A stretch of 64,000 bases of DNA from Saccharomycopsis fibuligera x Saccharomycopsis cf. fibuligera (taxonomy: Eukaryota; Ascomycota; Saccharomycetes; Ascoideales; Saccharomycopsidaceae). Where the stretch lies: contig CP012815.1 in NCBI GenBank assembly GCA_001936135.1, positions 558,001-622,000 on the forward strand, given 5' to 3'. The position numbers and the translations under genes are program-made. Below are positions 40,201 to 50,190 of this stretch, in pieces. The notes beneath the pieces are model-generated. The model saw only the letters and a program-made list of their open reading frames with translations. It was not told the DNA's origin and did no database searches. Every line of letters begins with the position of its first letter. Within the stretch, counting starts at the first letter, position 1.

Positions 40201-42889
40201 TTAACCTGAAAATTTTTTTTCGAAAAATACTACCACGAATAACTGCATTAATGTTTTCAAAAGCAGCTTCGTTGTAATCAAGCCCCATAACTATTTTTGT
40301 CAATCTCTGTCGAGCTAGACCACCTCTAGCGACCATCTGTAATTCTAGAATCTCATTTCTAGCTTTGTACATTTGGTAGTATATGTTATGATAGTGGCTC
40401 CTTATAAGTTTGCCTCGCACTATTGATTGCAATTGAGTGATGTTGTTTATTATGTTAGAGTTAAAATAAGATGATGTTAGCTGAGACTGTTTTTGATACA
40501 AATAAGTTCTTATTATAGCTTGAAAACTCACAATGCAATCAGTAATCCCATGTAAATCACTATTGTAGGTCACTTCTCTTGACAACTTGGATCTAATTAT
40601 ACTTTGTAATTCAATCACCCAGTGTCTTGATCTAGTAAGAGTATCATGAATATTCACGATTTTATTGCGTGCTAGAATACCTCTAATCGCACCCTGAAAT
40701 TCGGTAATTTCTGGTTCATTTTCATCAAGTTGAATGAGTTTATCATCGGTGAAAAATCTGGAAATCTCACCTCTTATGGCAGATTGAAATTGAATCAAAT
40801 TGCGTTTTTCCTGCTTGAGCGCCTTCAATGTATTTAGCAAATTTTGTCTTAGCAAACTGCCTCTAATTTTTGCTTGAAGACCAATAATGAAATGAATGTT
40901 TACTTTTCTTCTTTTAAGTCGTTGACCCTTTCTAGTGCGTTTGAACAATTTTCTTCTTGCAGCCGATTGCAAAGTGATTACTTCATCAGCAAACATTTTA
41001 AGCATAGTCTTTTTCACAAATAATTGATAACGAGCAATGAAGCCTCTTCCCAAAGATTGCACTTCGATTATGCTTCTCAATACATTGTCAAGCTCGTTTT
41101 CCCGTAAATCGCCTTTGGCTTGCTCTTGGATTATGGTAGTATCTTCAATCTCAACCAATGAAAAATCATTAAATGTTGGTTTCTTGATACTATCAACTCT
41201 TCTCAAGGTGGATTGGGTGAAACGCACATGGTTATTTTCATCTTCCAAAATATCATTATGGGCCAAACCGGCTTTGAGCATGGATGCGTTTATCTGTTCA
41301 TTGTATGGATCCTCTTCTTCTTCAACACCTTGATCTAGCTGACTATCTTCAATTCTCAGAAGTGTTGATTCTTTGAGTGGTGCAGCAGACAGATCAATAA
41401 TAGTCGACGGTTCTTCTTCTCTTACTGGCTCTTCTTGTTCGGCGGCCAACTCTTTTTGAAAAAAATCTTTTTCAAGCTCTAGTGACTTCATTAATGGTTC
41501 AAAACTTGTAAAATCAGGCACACTTGCGTCTTTCAATTTACGCTCACTGCTTTTTATATCAGATTCTTCGAATTCCAATTTGCCAACTAAACTTCTCAAG
41601 TCTGGGGTATCATCTTGTTGACTAAGCATAAAGCATAGTGCATAAAGACAAAAAATTACTTTTGGAATATTTTTGCCTTCGTATAGATCAGTTAGCTCAA
41701 AGCGGAATAAATCAGGCATGTCAATGTAATCCAAAAAATAAAAAAAATGAACAATGTTTTCCGTATGCCTGTACTCCACCGTACCTCTAGCATTTGGTGG
41801 CACAATTCGTTTTACCAATTCCGGAACAAAATGTTGAGTTAATTTAGCCAATATCACACCATCTTTCAAGCCATTTTTGGATAGCTCCTGGGCGCTTGGC
41901 ACGGGCTCTTTCAAACAACCTTCTAACCATTGCTTGATTTCGGCAATTCTGCAAAGGTATTCGTAGCCTTTGTTGCCCTTTGGAGTTTTGCCATTGGCAA
42001 CTGAGTGAGTTTTGCGAAGGTTTACCTGATTGAGTTTTCTTTTTTCATTGAAGCGTTCCAATTCGTTCAAAAGGCCCTTTTCTTCACCTTCAGCATGGTT
42101 ATTCTTGCTATAATTACTGCTGAGCGGTTTGTTACTATCTGTGTTTTTTGTTTGACCAAAGTTGCCATTTAGTTGTTCTACTTTTGGCTTAGAAGCTTGC
42201 TTAGCTGACTGATTGAGCCTCGAGGTCAAATAGTTTTGCTTTCTCAGCTGCGTTGGTGATGTTGGACTATTATTTCCACTACTACTGACACAACCGGTCT
42301 GAAATCTTCTTCTTAGTCTCTCCACGGGGGTTAAATTCTGTGAATCTTCGCCTTCAACTTCAGCTGAAATAGCAGTGCTAGCCGTAGGAGGTTTGCTGAG
42401 AATGTTTTCTTTCTCATCTTTTTCGGGTATCGTAGCTTGTTTATTTACTGCCTTTAACCTGCTTCTTGAATATAAGCTCCCCGTATCCATTGGGGTATCG
42501 TTATCGGTAAATATCTCCACCGGTGACCGCAACACATTATTATTGTCATGGTGCTTATTGGCAATTATCAGGCCGCCAATTTTATTCTTGTTGTTGTTGG
42601 TGCTATTATCAGCATCATGTTTTATCGACTTGGATCTTCTTGGTGAGCTCAATGGCGAGTCTGATTTTCTTTTAACGTTAGTCTCTGCAGTTGCACCAGA
42701 ATCGGCACCAGCACGACCTCTAGAGTTTGACGAGACAACTGTGGACATTGTCGATACTGCTTTTGGTTTTGATTTGATTTCGTTCATTTCGTTTTTACTG
42801 CCATTGTTATTATTGTTGGCTTGACTGGTGATGTTCTCCAAGTATCGAGCAGCCAACTTATTGGGCGAAGGGCTCCTTGTTTGAGCCAT
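37235..42889 (-). CDS. IQG1: IQGAP-family cytokinesis scaffold
   Basis: 1884 aa, ATG at 42889. Scaffold of the actomyosin ring at the bud neck. Domains in order: a disordered Ser/Asn-rich N-terminus (1-300) with several S/T-P sites, a calponin-homology domain (about 308-420, EIKQWLEGCLKEPVPSAQEL onward) for F-actin, an acidic spacer, about fifteen IQ-like repeats (about 613-980, units such as ELQSIIRSKLSRE and KLQAKMKAILIRK) for calmodulin and myosin light chain, a coiled coil, a RasGAP-related domain (about 1090-1430) and the RasGAP C-terminal region (about 1600-1800). The GAP domain contains MALVCFDYGG and YVNPIVGVPENYN, without an obvious catalytic arginine finger, as usual for IQGAPs. It ends in a Gly-Ser-Ser-Leu repeat. 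Divergent from MCM2. Confidence 0.95.
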   Translation of the reverse strand: MAQTRSPSPNKLAARYLENITSQANNNNNGSKNEMNEIKSKPKAVSTMSTVVSSNSRGRAGADSGATAETNVKRKSDSPLSSPRRSKSIKHDADNSTNNNKNKIGGLIIANKHHDNNNVLRSPVEIFTDNDTPMDTGSLYSRSRLKAVNKQATIPEKDEKENILSKPPTASTAISAEVEGEDSQNLTPVERLRRRFQTGCVSSSGNNSPTSPTQLRKQNYLTSRLNQSAKQASKPKVEQLNGNFGQTKNTDSNKPLSSNYSKNNHAEGEEKGLLNELERFNEKRKLNQVNLRKTHSVANGKTPKGNKGYEYLCRIAEIKQWLEGCLKEPVPSAQELSKNGLKDGVILAKLTQHFVPELVKRIVPPNARGTVEYRHTENIVHFFYFLDYIDMPDLFRFELTDLYEGKNIPKVIFCLYALCFMLSQQDDTPDLRSLVGKLEFEESDIKSSERKLKDASVPDFTSFEPLMKSLELEKDFFQKELAAEQEEPVREEEPSTIIDLSAAPLKESTLLRIEDSQLDQGVEEEEDPYNEQINASMLKAGLAHNDILEDENNHVRFTQSTLRRVDSIKKPTFNDFSLVEIEDTTIIQEQAKGDLRENELDNVLRSIIEVQSLGRGFIARYQLFVKKTMLKMFADEVITLQSAARRKLFKRTRKGQRLKRRKVNIHFIIGLQAKIRGSLLRQNLLNTLKALKQEKRNLIQFQSAIRGEISRFFTDDKLIQLDENEPEITEFQGAIRGILARNKIVNIHDTLTRSRHWVIELQSIIRSKLSREVTYNSDLHGITDCIVSFQAIIRTYLYQKQSQLTSSYFNSNIINNITQLQSIVRGKLIRSHYHNIYYQMYKARNEILELQMVARGGLARQRLTKIVMGLDYNEAAFENINAVIRGSIFRKKIFRLMHKLRKHERPITTLQAVTKGVLTRFSLELFMDDVFEHEPAIIKLQAKMKAILIRKNIRGMMGHYMSNIDKVIKVQSRIKAINQNDAYRKLIIMKNPTLAVVRQFAYLLNDTSKDVDEEVKLENYGHQIVIKTKENSELEKHCNELDAKIALLVKNKITLDELIHQNKKSNKQLDLEFKKKMKTDDAFANQKSKSARYEVFESLIYILQTCPEYFVRLFRTYNNNYSVKEQVEKMALVCFDYGGTKNHELSQFDAIVKSSFLEPQGSYSLRDEFLFINLIIHSINDHIKSTESIEEFRINSDVVSWQKLLVFFNKSDSQRKLAKKIFGSLITSISEIDNLSLESNPTKIYRDCISMEEIQSGKKLSKPKGVSAEQAIQDPDARDQFVKNLNLLRDLTIRVLTTIEANIHLLPMHIKTICFHAYTAAKKQFNGDEEKALALALSLFVESYVNPIVGVPENYNISLITFSTKESLALKTNLNYICKVLSQISTMKTFSLSQVYLQPLNEFIESSIPQVKKMIKKIMEVGDIESAYNMNSYNDLTARVKPSLIINNVELLSLKNFIHEFIGDMAPTKSDPIHEYVKKLYQMKNFTISNQEIKEIKLLLNPSVKNFSGVKTNTLFLDAKRCILYIMQVQPTKKNLLELLLSKITDRDEAVFKEMIRREEQTIELARKALVNGSVNLQEALNNEFSNSTFFKNISSMTYHELKSHTLEVVLELESMGKLSRENRFQTLLNDIAFDIKTKHDQRMMRAKEIQLSLQTLDSLEEKQKYLRGLLDTYNNYIKKSVTTLQETSSQNRKKLLPFSKQYFYQKALKKKGKQSKFGTFKYACKYLYEAKILLEVNGVKNLDLLKVDFIFSCDEVGVFMIEIEGGLMDDYMRDSINSNSTSGNGSRKPRNEAAMITGQHAFARHKPSASRLELDELLQYQYEGKSVIEIYNGLVKFDTINLLTFIFKKFYDTHANNNKHHGFGSSLGSSLGSSLGSSFGVKK

Positions 42890-43456
42890 TCCTTTGTAAG
42901 TGTATTTTATTTCTGTAAAATAAGCACTAACGATAGCAAAGTGTTGAATTAGTTTGAGGAAAGGACCTGTGCAATGTATTTAAACGTCCAATGACATTAG
43001 CTAGTCTGTTCCTTGATTCAGTAATGTTATCCTTGTTTTTGTTTTTCTCTAAGTTGCAATTTCACCACAGTATTAGTATCAACACACCAAAAAAAAAGTT
43101 TTGTTTTTGTTTATTTATTTTTTGTTTTGAATTACAGAATAACGTAAACACTCACAGGGCTCGTAATACAAAAAGTAATTACATAATATATTACATATGA
43201 GACGCGAAGACACGAAAAAAACTCGCGTTTTTCCAGAATTTTAACTTCCAGTTTTCTTTCCCTTTTCGTCAATCCTTTTTTCAGGTTTTTTTTTTTTTTT
43301 TTTTTTTCCGCTTCCTAACGCGAAATTCCTGATTTCTTCTAACTCGTCGAGTTTTGCATCTACTGCTTTCTTTTTTGCTTGCACTTTTGTTTTCTTGACA
43401 ACAAAAGTTACTCAACCTGAACATACAGTAGAGTACACTAAATATACTTACCCAAA
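42890..43456. promoter_or_regulatory. Divergent IQG1/MCM2 promoter with MCB-like sites
   Basis: 567 bp. Three CGCG-core elements match MCB/SCB boxes: ACGCGAAG at 43202-43209, TCGCGT at 43223-43228 (ACGCGA on the other strand) and ACGCGAAA at 43318-43325, 132 bp before the MCM2 start. A T run lies at 43286-43307. MBF/SBF control of G1/S genes is established in yeasts; use of these sites is inferred. Confidence 0.55.
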
Positions 43457-46048
43457 ATGGCAAATTCAAGAAAGAGAACTATTGACAATAGCCAAGACGA
43501 CGATCTTCGGTCACAACCATCTTCCGGGAATTCTTCTCCAATACACAACAATAACAATCTTCCACCATCGTCGCCAGCCATTCTTGAACCGTATGACGAA
43601 GAAGATGAAATTGTTGATGATGTGGAAGATATTGACGACTTAGATGAAAGAGCAGATGAAATTGATCTTTTTGATGATAACTTGGAAAGAGATTATGTCG
43701 CTAGAGCAGAAGCGGACAAGTATGCTTCTTCTGACATTGATGATAATCAGTATGCTGATATGGATATAGCTACTAGAAGAAGAATTGATAGAGCATTAGA
43801 CGTGCGTGACAGGTTAGTGCAGCAGTCAAGGGCTAGAGGGAATGAATTTATGGATGACGAAGATGAAGATGGCGAAGAACAAGAATTGGATCAGTATGGG
43901 TTACCGGTGCAGAAAAGAAGAGCTAGAAATCAATACGATGAAGATTTTGACATGTCTGACACGGAGATCGACCCATTAGCTGAAGAAATCACCCTTGATG
44001 CATTAGCAGACATCAAAGCCCCAAGTATTCAGGAATGGATCCTCGAACCAGCGGTCTCGAGATCTATTGCTAGAGAGCTAAAAAGTTTCTTGACGGAATT
44101 CACCAATGCTGAAGGTAAATCCGTTTACGGTTCCAAGATCAGGGTATTAGGTGAAGTTAATGCTGAATCTCTTGAAGTTGATTTTGCCGATTTGGCCGAA
44201 TCAAAACCAATAATTTCATTGTTTTTGTCTACTTGCCCGGAGCAAATCCTCAAGATTTTCGATATTGTTGCCATGGAAGCCGTATTGTTACATTATCCAG
44301 ATTACAGTAACATCCATAGTGATATCACTGTGAGAATTGTTAACTATTTCCCAAACAACTACACCTTGAGAGAACTTAGAGAAAGTCATTTGAACACTTT
44401 AATCAGAGTTACTGGGGTGGTTACTAGAAGAACCGGGGTCTTCCCACAATTGAAATACGTCAAATTTGACTGCTTGAAATGTGGACAAGTGCTTGGTCCA
44501 TATTTCCAAGATTCCAACACCGAGGTTAAAGTTTCGTATTGTCCAAACTGTCGCTCTAAAAGTGGGTTCAGAGTCAATAATGAGCGTACTATTTATAGAA
44601 ATTACCAAAGAGTTTCTATTCAAGAAGCTCCGGGAACGATTCCTGCTGGACGTTTACCAAGAAAAAGAGATGTTGTTTTGCTTTCTGACTTGGTGGATTC
44701 AGTACAGCCTGGTCAACATGTGGAAATCACTGGTCTTTACAAAAACTCCTACGATGGTCAATTGAATGCTAAAAACGGGTTCCCCGTATTTGCCACAATC
44801 ATTGAAGCAAACTCCATCAAAGTCGATGGAGGCAGTAGTGCAGCATCCGACTCGACTTCCTCCGCTCGTGAAGCAAACTTATCCAAATTCAACAACAGAT
44901 TAGATATGTTCACTTTTACCGAAGAAGAAGAAAAAGCATTCAGAAAACTAAGTCACGAAAGAGGCATCATTGACAAAATTATCAATTCTATTGCCCCATC
45001 CATATATGGTCATCGTGACATTAAGACTGCTATTGCATCCTCATTATTTGGTGGTGTTGCAAAGGATATCAACGGTAAGCATTCCATAAGAGGTGACATT
45101 AACATTTTATTGATTGGTGACCCTGGTACCGCCAAGTCGCAAATCTTGAAATACGTTGAAAAAACCGCCCATAGAGCAGTCTATTCCACGGGTCAAGGTG
45201 CTTCTGGAGTAGGGTTGACTGCATCGGTTAGAAAAGACCCAATCACGAACGAATGGGTGCTTGAAGGTGGTGCGTTGGTGTTGGCTGATAAGGGAACATG
45301 TATCATTGATGAATTCGATAAGATGCACGATAAGGATCGTACTTCGATTCACGAAGCTATGGAACAGCAATCGATTTCTATCTCTAAAGCTGGTATTGTA
45401 ACTACTTTGAAAGCTAGATGTGCGGTGGTGGCTGCTGCTAATCCTATTGGTGGTAGATACAATTCCACTATTCCATTAGCAGATAACGTAGCCTTGACTA
45501 CGCCAATTTTGTCGAGATTTGATGTTGTTTGCGTCGTCAGAGATACGGTTAATCCTAAAGATGATGAAAGATTAGCCAAGTTTGTCATTGGCTCCCATAT
45601 GAATTCGCTAGTCAGTAAAGATGCCGATGAAGAAATGGGCGATGATGAAGATGGTACTGATGAAGATCAAGATTTGTTGAATGGCAAGAACGAAGACTAC
45701 TATGCCAAATACGGCACCATTGATCAAGACTTGTTGGTGCGGTACATTCATTTTTCTAAAAATATCAATCCAAAATTAAACCAAATGGATAGCCAAAAAG
45801 TCACTAAATTGTACGCAGATTTGAGAAGAGAAAGTTTGGCTACTGGATCAATGGCAATCACAATTCGTCATTTGGAAGCTATTATTAGAATTGCCGAAGC
45901 TTTTGCTAGAATGAGATTATCTGAATTTGTCAGTCAGTATGATATCGATAGAGCTATAAAGGTGGCAATTTCTAGTTTTGTAGGCAGTCAGAAACTTTCT
46001 GTGAAAAACCAATTGAGAAGAGTTTTTGCCAAGTATTTAGTTCGTTAA
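43457..46048 (+). CDS. MCM2: MCM2 replicative helicase subunit
   Basis: 863 aa, ATG at 43457. Part of the MCM2-7 helicase loaded at origins in G1. The acidic N-terminus (1-190) has the histone-binding and DDK-target character of Mcm2. A zinc finger starts near residue 338 (CLKCGQVLGPYF and SYCPNCRSKSGF). The AAA+ core has Walker A GDPGTAKSQ (about 554-562), Walker B CIIDEFDKM (about 615-622) and the arginine finger SRFD (about 684). The C-terminal winged-helix-like region ends QLRRVFAKYLVR. The order and the long acidic N-terminus identify it as Mcm2 rather than another MCM. Length matches the yeast protein (868 aa). Confidence 0.97.
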   Translation: MANSRKRTIDNSQDDDLRSQPSSGNSSPIHNNNNLPPSSPAILEPYDEEDEIVDDVEDIDDLDERADEIDLFDDNLERDYVARAEADKYASSDIDDNQYADMDIATRRRIDRALDVRDRLVQQSRARGNEFMDDEDEDGEEQELDQYGLPVQKRRARNQYDEDFDMSDTEIDPLAEEITLDALADIKAPSIQEWILEPAVSRSIARELKSFLTEFTNAEGKSVYGSKIRVLGEVNAESLEVDFADLAESKPIISLFLSTCPEQILKIFDIVAMEAVLLHYPDYSNIHSDITVRIVNYFPNNYTLRELRESHLNTLIRVTGVVTRRTGVFPQLKYVKFDCLKCGQVLGPYFQDSNTEVKVSYCPNCRSKSGFRVNNERTIYRNYQRVSIQEAPGTIPAGRLPRKRDVVLLSDLVDSVQPGQHVEITGLYKNSYDGQLNAKNGFPVFATIIEANSIKVDGGSSAASDSTSSAREANLSKFNNRLDMFTFTEEEEKAFRKLSHERGIIDKIINSIAPSIYGHRDIKTAIASSLFGGVAKDINGKHSIRGDINILLIGDPGTAKSQILKYVEKTAHRAVYSTGQGASGVGLTASVRKDPITNEWVLEGGALVLADKGTCIIDEFDKMHDKDRTSIHEAMEQQSISISKAGIVTTLKARCAVVAAANPIGGRYNSTIPLADNVALTTPILSRFDVVCVVRDTVNPKDDERLAKFVIGSHMNSLVSKDADEEMGDDEDGTDEDQDLLNGKNEDYYAKYGTIDQDLLVRYIHFSKNINPKLNQMDSQKVTKLYADLRRESLATGSMAITIRHLEAIIRIAEAFARMRLSEFVSQYDIDRAIKVAISSFVGSQKLSVKNQLRRVFAKYLVR

Positions 46049-46483
46049 CAAATTTCCTTTCTTGCTATTGGACTTCAATTTGCTCAAAGTTTCTGTTGGT
46101 TATTTGTTTTTCTCTTTGATTATTTCTTGTTTCTTCTTCTTTGGTTTGTGTTATTATGTAGTTGTTTTGTCTTGTTATGCTTATGTTTTATGGTATTTTT
46201 AATAATTTTTGTCAATCTATTCTTTCATTAATGAGTTATTATTATTGTTTTTCTAATTGGGTTTGAATATATTTTTTTTAAAATCAATAGCATATCTGCC
46301 TTGTAGTGGTTGTATTTTCGATTTTTGCTATTGCAATACACAACCGTGGCTTATCTACTTCGGTCACACAATTGTTCAGCTAACGCGACGTGCTTATAAA
46401 TAAAAGTTGCAAACTTACCTTATAGACTACTGATCAAAAATAGACACGCAACTCAAGAAATTGCATTACATCAAACTCTCAAG

Positions 46484-46523
<40 letters not shown>

Positions 46524-46683
46524 AACTTGTAAACGAATATTAACGCAAAATACAGCCACCCATTGTCGCACTTTCAAATTCGTCAGAGTAATTCGTAAAA
46601 TGACCTGTCATAACACATCAGCTCAACTCAACTCAACATAACATAGCGTAAAATAACATAGCATACAATAAGCATACAAAATG
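46049..46683. terminator. Convergent 3' region of MCM2 and the SIS2-like gene
   Basis: 630 bp, T-rich after MCM2 and with a 36-base A run at 46486-46521 on the SIS2 side. No gene supported. Confidence 0.55.
46486..46521. repeat. Poly(A) tract, 36 bases
   Basis: Longest homopolymer in the window, between convergent genes. It is not attached to a recognisable retroelement. Confidence 0.95.
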
Positions 46684-48366
46684 CTACGTGCCTAAGTCTG
46701 ATCTATTTTGCAATTGATCCTCCTCTGCGAGGGTCACTTTTCCTAAACGTTTGGAAAGTGGACTTATCCCGTTATTTTGGATACCTTCAGTGTTATCAAT
46801 ATTCCGGTTCACTTCAATATCGTCATCGTCATCGTCGTCATCGTCGTCATCATCATTGTCAAAACTTTCATTATCTAATCTTTTCTTCAGTTCATTATCG
46901 CTTTCATCATCTTCAGCATCGTCGCTGTCATCATCGTCATCATCATCTTCGATGTCATCATTATCATCATTATCCTCATCATTGCCAATTCCGTATTTTT
47001 CCTTCATAATGCCTTTGAGTCTAGCTATTATTTCATATTCAGTAGACATACCGCCCATACCAATTTCCCCATAACTTCCAAAGACTTTTTCCGTTGGTTT
47101 GAGTACCTCAATCCAATTCATGTTTTCCTTAATAAACTCCAAGTTACGCTTAGTTACTGCAGAACTATAACTGTAATTCACCATGGATGGAGCAAGCAAA
47201 ATTGGAAACTGGGTATTCCAAGCCCTCACTACGTTAAGCAACAAGTTATCGCATAAACCAAGGGCAATTTTAGATAAAGTATTTGCAGTTAATGGAGCGA
47301 TGATCAAAACATCGGCCCATCTTCTCAATTCGATATGCAATACTGGATCAGAACGGCCTTTCCATAGCGTCCATTCATCTTTATCTCTCCATATTGTTAT
47401 ATGCGAAGGTATATCATCTCTGGAAATAAAATGTTCTGCTGCTGGAGTTAGTACCAAATGAATGGATATTTTGTCTCTGCCATACGTTTCTTCCAACTTG
47501 TTGATAAGCAAGCGGAGTTTGTTGGTGGCAATGGAGCCGGTGGATCCTAGCAAAATATGAAATTTGCCATCATCTTGAGGTAATCTTGGCTCCAAATTTG
47601 CAGCTTGGGAAATGGTGGTGCCGCTTGTGGAGTGACCATTACCACCGCCATCAACAGACCTTTCTCCTGTCTGAGTATTTAGTGCTCCCAATCCTCCTGC
47701 TGGTCCTCCTGCGCCGGCGCCGGCGCTTACTCCTCCTCCGAGACCCAATGCCTTCTGATCGTTGACGTATTCTTTAGCAGATCTATTGTCATTGCTGATA
47801 GAAGTACTTCTTGATCTCTGATTTCCATGCTTGATGGTATCGTCAATGTAAAAATGAGCATGAACAGAGTCACTCTTTTGATGGCCATTAGAGTTTTTCT
47901 CCCTAGCGGTGGCAGCGGCAACCGCGGCAACCACGGCGGTAGCCGCTGCTCTTCCTCTAAGAAGAGCACCACCAGCAGGAATCGTAGCCCTTTTTTGTTG
48001 CTCTTCGGCGCCCTCGGCGCCATTTGGTTTTGGGATATTGCTGCTGTTGTATTCTGGGAAGTCAGAAAGTTCAGGGGAATCTGAGCGTGCGACAGCGGCG
48101 GCGGCGGCAAATGTATTTACACTGGAGTCATCACTAAGTACTCTTTGAATAGAGGCTGATTGCGGCTTGTTTAGTATTGGAGGAGGAGAGGGACAACGCA
48201 AGTTGGACAAAGCCATATTGGTGGGGTTTTCAAGGCCGTAGTCTCCGGAGTCATTGGAAGGCAGTCTTTGTAGTGTTTGCTGGTTTTGCTGTGAGTTTTG
48301 TGATGGCGTTTGGCTGAGTTGAGATTTGGGCGAGCTCTCCTTGGAGAACAAATCATGCAACGGCAT
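46684..48366 (-). CDS. SIS2: Hal3/Sis2-like PPCDC-domain regulator of PP1 phosphatases
   Basis: 560 aa, ATG at 48366. Flavoprotein-fold domain (about 265-440): KFHILLGSTGSIATNKL, then HIELRRWADVLIIAPLTANT with the predicted catalytic His at about 344, and GLCDNLLLNVVRAW. The flanks are a Ser/Ala/Gly-rich N-terminus and a very acidic Asp tail from GAT/GAC arrays, as in Sis2/Vhs3. In yeasts these proteins inhibit Ppz1 and, as heterotrimers with Cab3, form phosphopantothenoylcysteine decarboxylase. Here the usual PxMN motif reads PSMVNYSYS and the catalytic-Cys loop reads GSYGEIGMGGM with Tyr in place of Cys. So this subunit may supply only the His, as Hal3 does, and need a Cab3 partner. Sis2 versus Vhs3 cannot be separated here. 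Confidence 0.87.
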   Translation of the reverse strand: MPLHDLFSKESSPKSQLSQTPSQNSQQNQQTLQRLPSNDSGDYGLENPTNMALSNLRCPSPPPILNKPQSASIQRVLSDDSSVNTFAAAAAVARSDSPELSDFPEYNSSNIPKPNGAEGAEEQQKRATIPAGGALLRGRAAATAVVAAVAAATAREKNSNGHQKSDSVHAHFYIDDTIKHGNQRSRSTSISNDNRSAKEYVNDQKALGLGGGVSAGAGAGGPAGGLGALNTQTGERSVDGGGNGHSTSGTTISQAANLEPRLPQDDGKFHILLGSTGSIATNKLRLLINKLEETYGRDKISIHLVLTPAAEHFISRDDIPSHITIWRDKDEWTLWKGRSDPVLHIELRRWADVLIIAPLTANTLSKIALGLCDNLLLNVVRAWNTQFPILLAPSMVNYSYSSAVTKRNLEFIKENMNWIEVLKPTEKVFGSYGEIGMGGMSTEYEIIARLKGIMKEKYGIGNDEDNDDNDDIEDDDDDDDSDDAEDDESDNELKKRLDNESFDNDDDDDDDDDDDDIEVNRNIDNTEGIQNNGISPLSKRLGKVTLAEEDQLQNRSDLGT

Positions 48367-49440
48367 CTTGCAATAAATTTAACAGAAAGCAGCGCAATAT
48401 GTGGAAGGGAAGGAAAAGTAATTGGGTATCACAGGAATAATTTCCTCTGTGCTGTGCTGGCTGTGCTGCTGGGTGAATGTTTGGATGTAGAAACGAAGTT
48501 TTGAAATGGTCAGCGCTTAAAAGAGAAGCTTGCTAGCAGGCGAGTCCTGGTAGTTTTTGCTGTGGGTTTCCTGTTTTTCTCGGTTTCTGTTCTACTCTCA
48601 TTTCTTCAGTTTCTGTTTCTCACTTTCAAAATTCTCGTTTTTTTTTCTCTCTCTCTCTCTCTCTTTGATGAGCAGCAAGTTCCTGTTTTCACCGGCAGAA
48701 ACCGCAGGTCACGTGATATACCACCTACCACTGAAACTTCTATCTAAATACAACATACCCACGACCATTATCTGGGAAACCCGCAATAGCTATTAACTAA
48801 AATAAACTAGAAGTGCTCTAATTGTACTAATTCAACTGTACTCACTTACTTCCACAGATACCACACTCTTAGTAACATTCTCTAACTCATGGCAGCGCCC
48901 CGTCAAATCGGTATTTACAAAAGCGTGTCACATGCCTTCTGGGAAAATAGAAAATTTTTCGGGAGCTCTGCAAGCGAGCAGCGCGGGAAAAAATTTTTTG
49001 GTGCTAAAACCAACTATTAGCAGACCAAGAGGTACCTCATCTAGTCTGCTCTAGACATTCATTCCACTTATCATCCACACCGCCTGCCTCAACAACTACC
49101 AAACACAGCCAGCTACATTCAGAAGCTGTATCAAATAAGTTTTCCTGTTTATCTTTCCTTCGGCAACTTATAATTGCAGCAGAAAAGTGTAAACACGTAC
49201 CTCTTCGCAAATCTTACATGAATATCAACGTTGTATTCTTCATAATTCTTTTTAGAGAGTTTGTTTTCGGTCATTAAGTTTCAGCAGTTCCATCATAACT
49301 TCTCATTTTTTCACCTTATTCTTTCTTAATATAAAAGTTCAATCAAAAAGTTTTCTCTTTTTTCACAACTACAGTATCAAAAAAAAAAAAATCAAACATT
49401 CTCAAAGAACCCCTCTTCCTAAAAATCACATAGATCTACA
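48367..49440. promoter_or_regulatory. Divergent SIS2/EMG1 promoter region
   Basis: 1.07 kb. Two RRPE-like A/T palindromic elements, GAAAATTTTTC (48950-48960) and AAAAAATTTTTT (48988-48999), and a PAC-like CTCATC near 49037 lie upstream of EMG1, the usual signature of ribosome-biogenesis promoters. A TCACGTGA site is at about 48709 and a CT array at 48648-48664. Confidence 0.5.
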
Positions 49441-50190
49441 ATGTCTGACAATAAATCAAAATCTAGCGTTAGCGAACCAAAAACCTTGCCTGCCTCTTTG
49501 GTCCCTGTTCAACCAACCCCTCTTAGTTCTAAGGACAAAGTCACTCAAAGACTTATAGTCGTCTTGTCCCAAGCATGTTTGGAAACCCATAAAGTCAGCA
49601 CTGGTAGCCCTGGCGGCGATAAGTATGCTTTGCTTAACTGTGATGATCATCAAGGTCTTCTCAGAAAAATGGGCAAAGACATAGGTGAGGCTAGACCAGA
49701 TATCACGCATCAATGTTTGTTGACTTTACTTGATTCTCCAATCAACAAGGCTGGTAAATTGCAAGTATACATCCAAACGGCTCGTGGTGTATTGATTGAA
49801 GTCAATCCAAGTGTCCGTATTCCAAGAACTTTCAAAAGATTTTCTGGTTTAATGGTCCAATTGTTGCATAAATTGTCTATCCGTTCAGTTAATTCTCAAG
49901 AGAAATTGCTCAAGGTCATAAAAAACCCAATAAGCGACCACTTGCCAACCAAGTGTCGTAAAATCACTTTATCCTTTGACGCCAAGGTCGTCAGAGTGCA
50001 AGACTACGTCAAGAAACTTGACGAAGATGAAAGTATATGCGTGTTTGTTGGTGCCATGGCTAGAGGTAAAGACAATTTTGCTGACGAATTTGTTGACGAA
50101 AAAATTGGTGTTTCTGACTATCCATTGTCTGCCTCCGTGGCTTGCAGTAAATTCTGCCATGGATGTGAAGATGCTTGGAATATTATGTAA
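49441..50190 (+). CDS. EMG1: 18S rRNA pseudouridine N1-methyltransferase Emg1/Nep1
   Basis: 249 aa, ATG at 49441. SPOUT-fold enzyme that methylates the hypermodified pseudouridine of 18S rRNA and is needed for 40S biogenesis in the nucleolus. Family motifs: [65 protein letters not shown], the [13 protein letters not shown]-binding loop and [20 protein letters not shown] at the end. Length equals the yeast protein (252 aa). The upstream RRPE/PAC-like elements suit its role. Confidence 0.97.
   Translation: MSDNKSKSSVSEPKTLPASLVPVQPTPLSSKDKVTQRLIVVLSQACLETHKVSTGSPGGDKYALLNCDDHQGLLRKMGKDIGEARPDITHQCLLTLLDSPINKAGKLQVYIQTARGVLIEVNPSVRIPRTFKRFSGLMVQLLHKLSIRSVNSQEKLLKVIKNPISDHLPTKCRKITLSFDAKVVRVQDYVKKLDEDESICVFVGAMARGKDNFADEFVDEKIGVSDYPLSASVACSKFCHGCEDAWNIM

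Noticed and set aside
46486-46521. 36-base poly(A) as a retroelement tail
   Set aside because: No element-like sequence or duplicated target site next to it; similar tracts occur throughout the intergenic DNA here.
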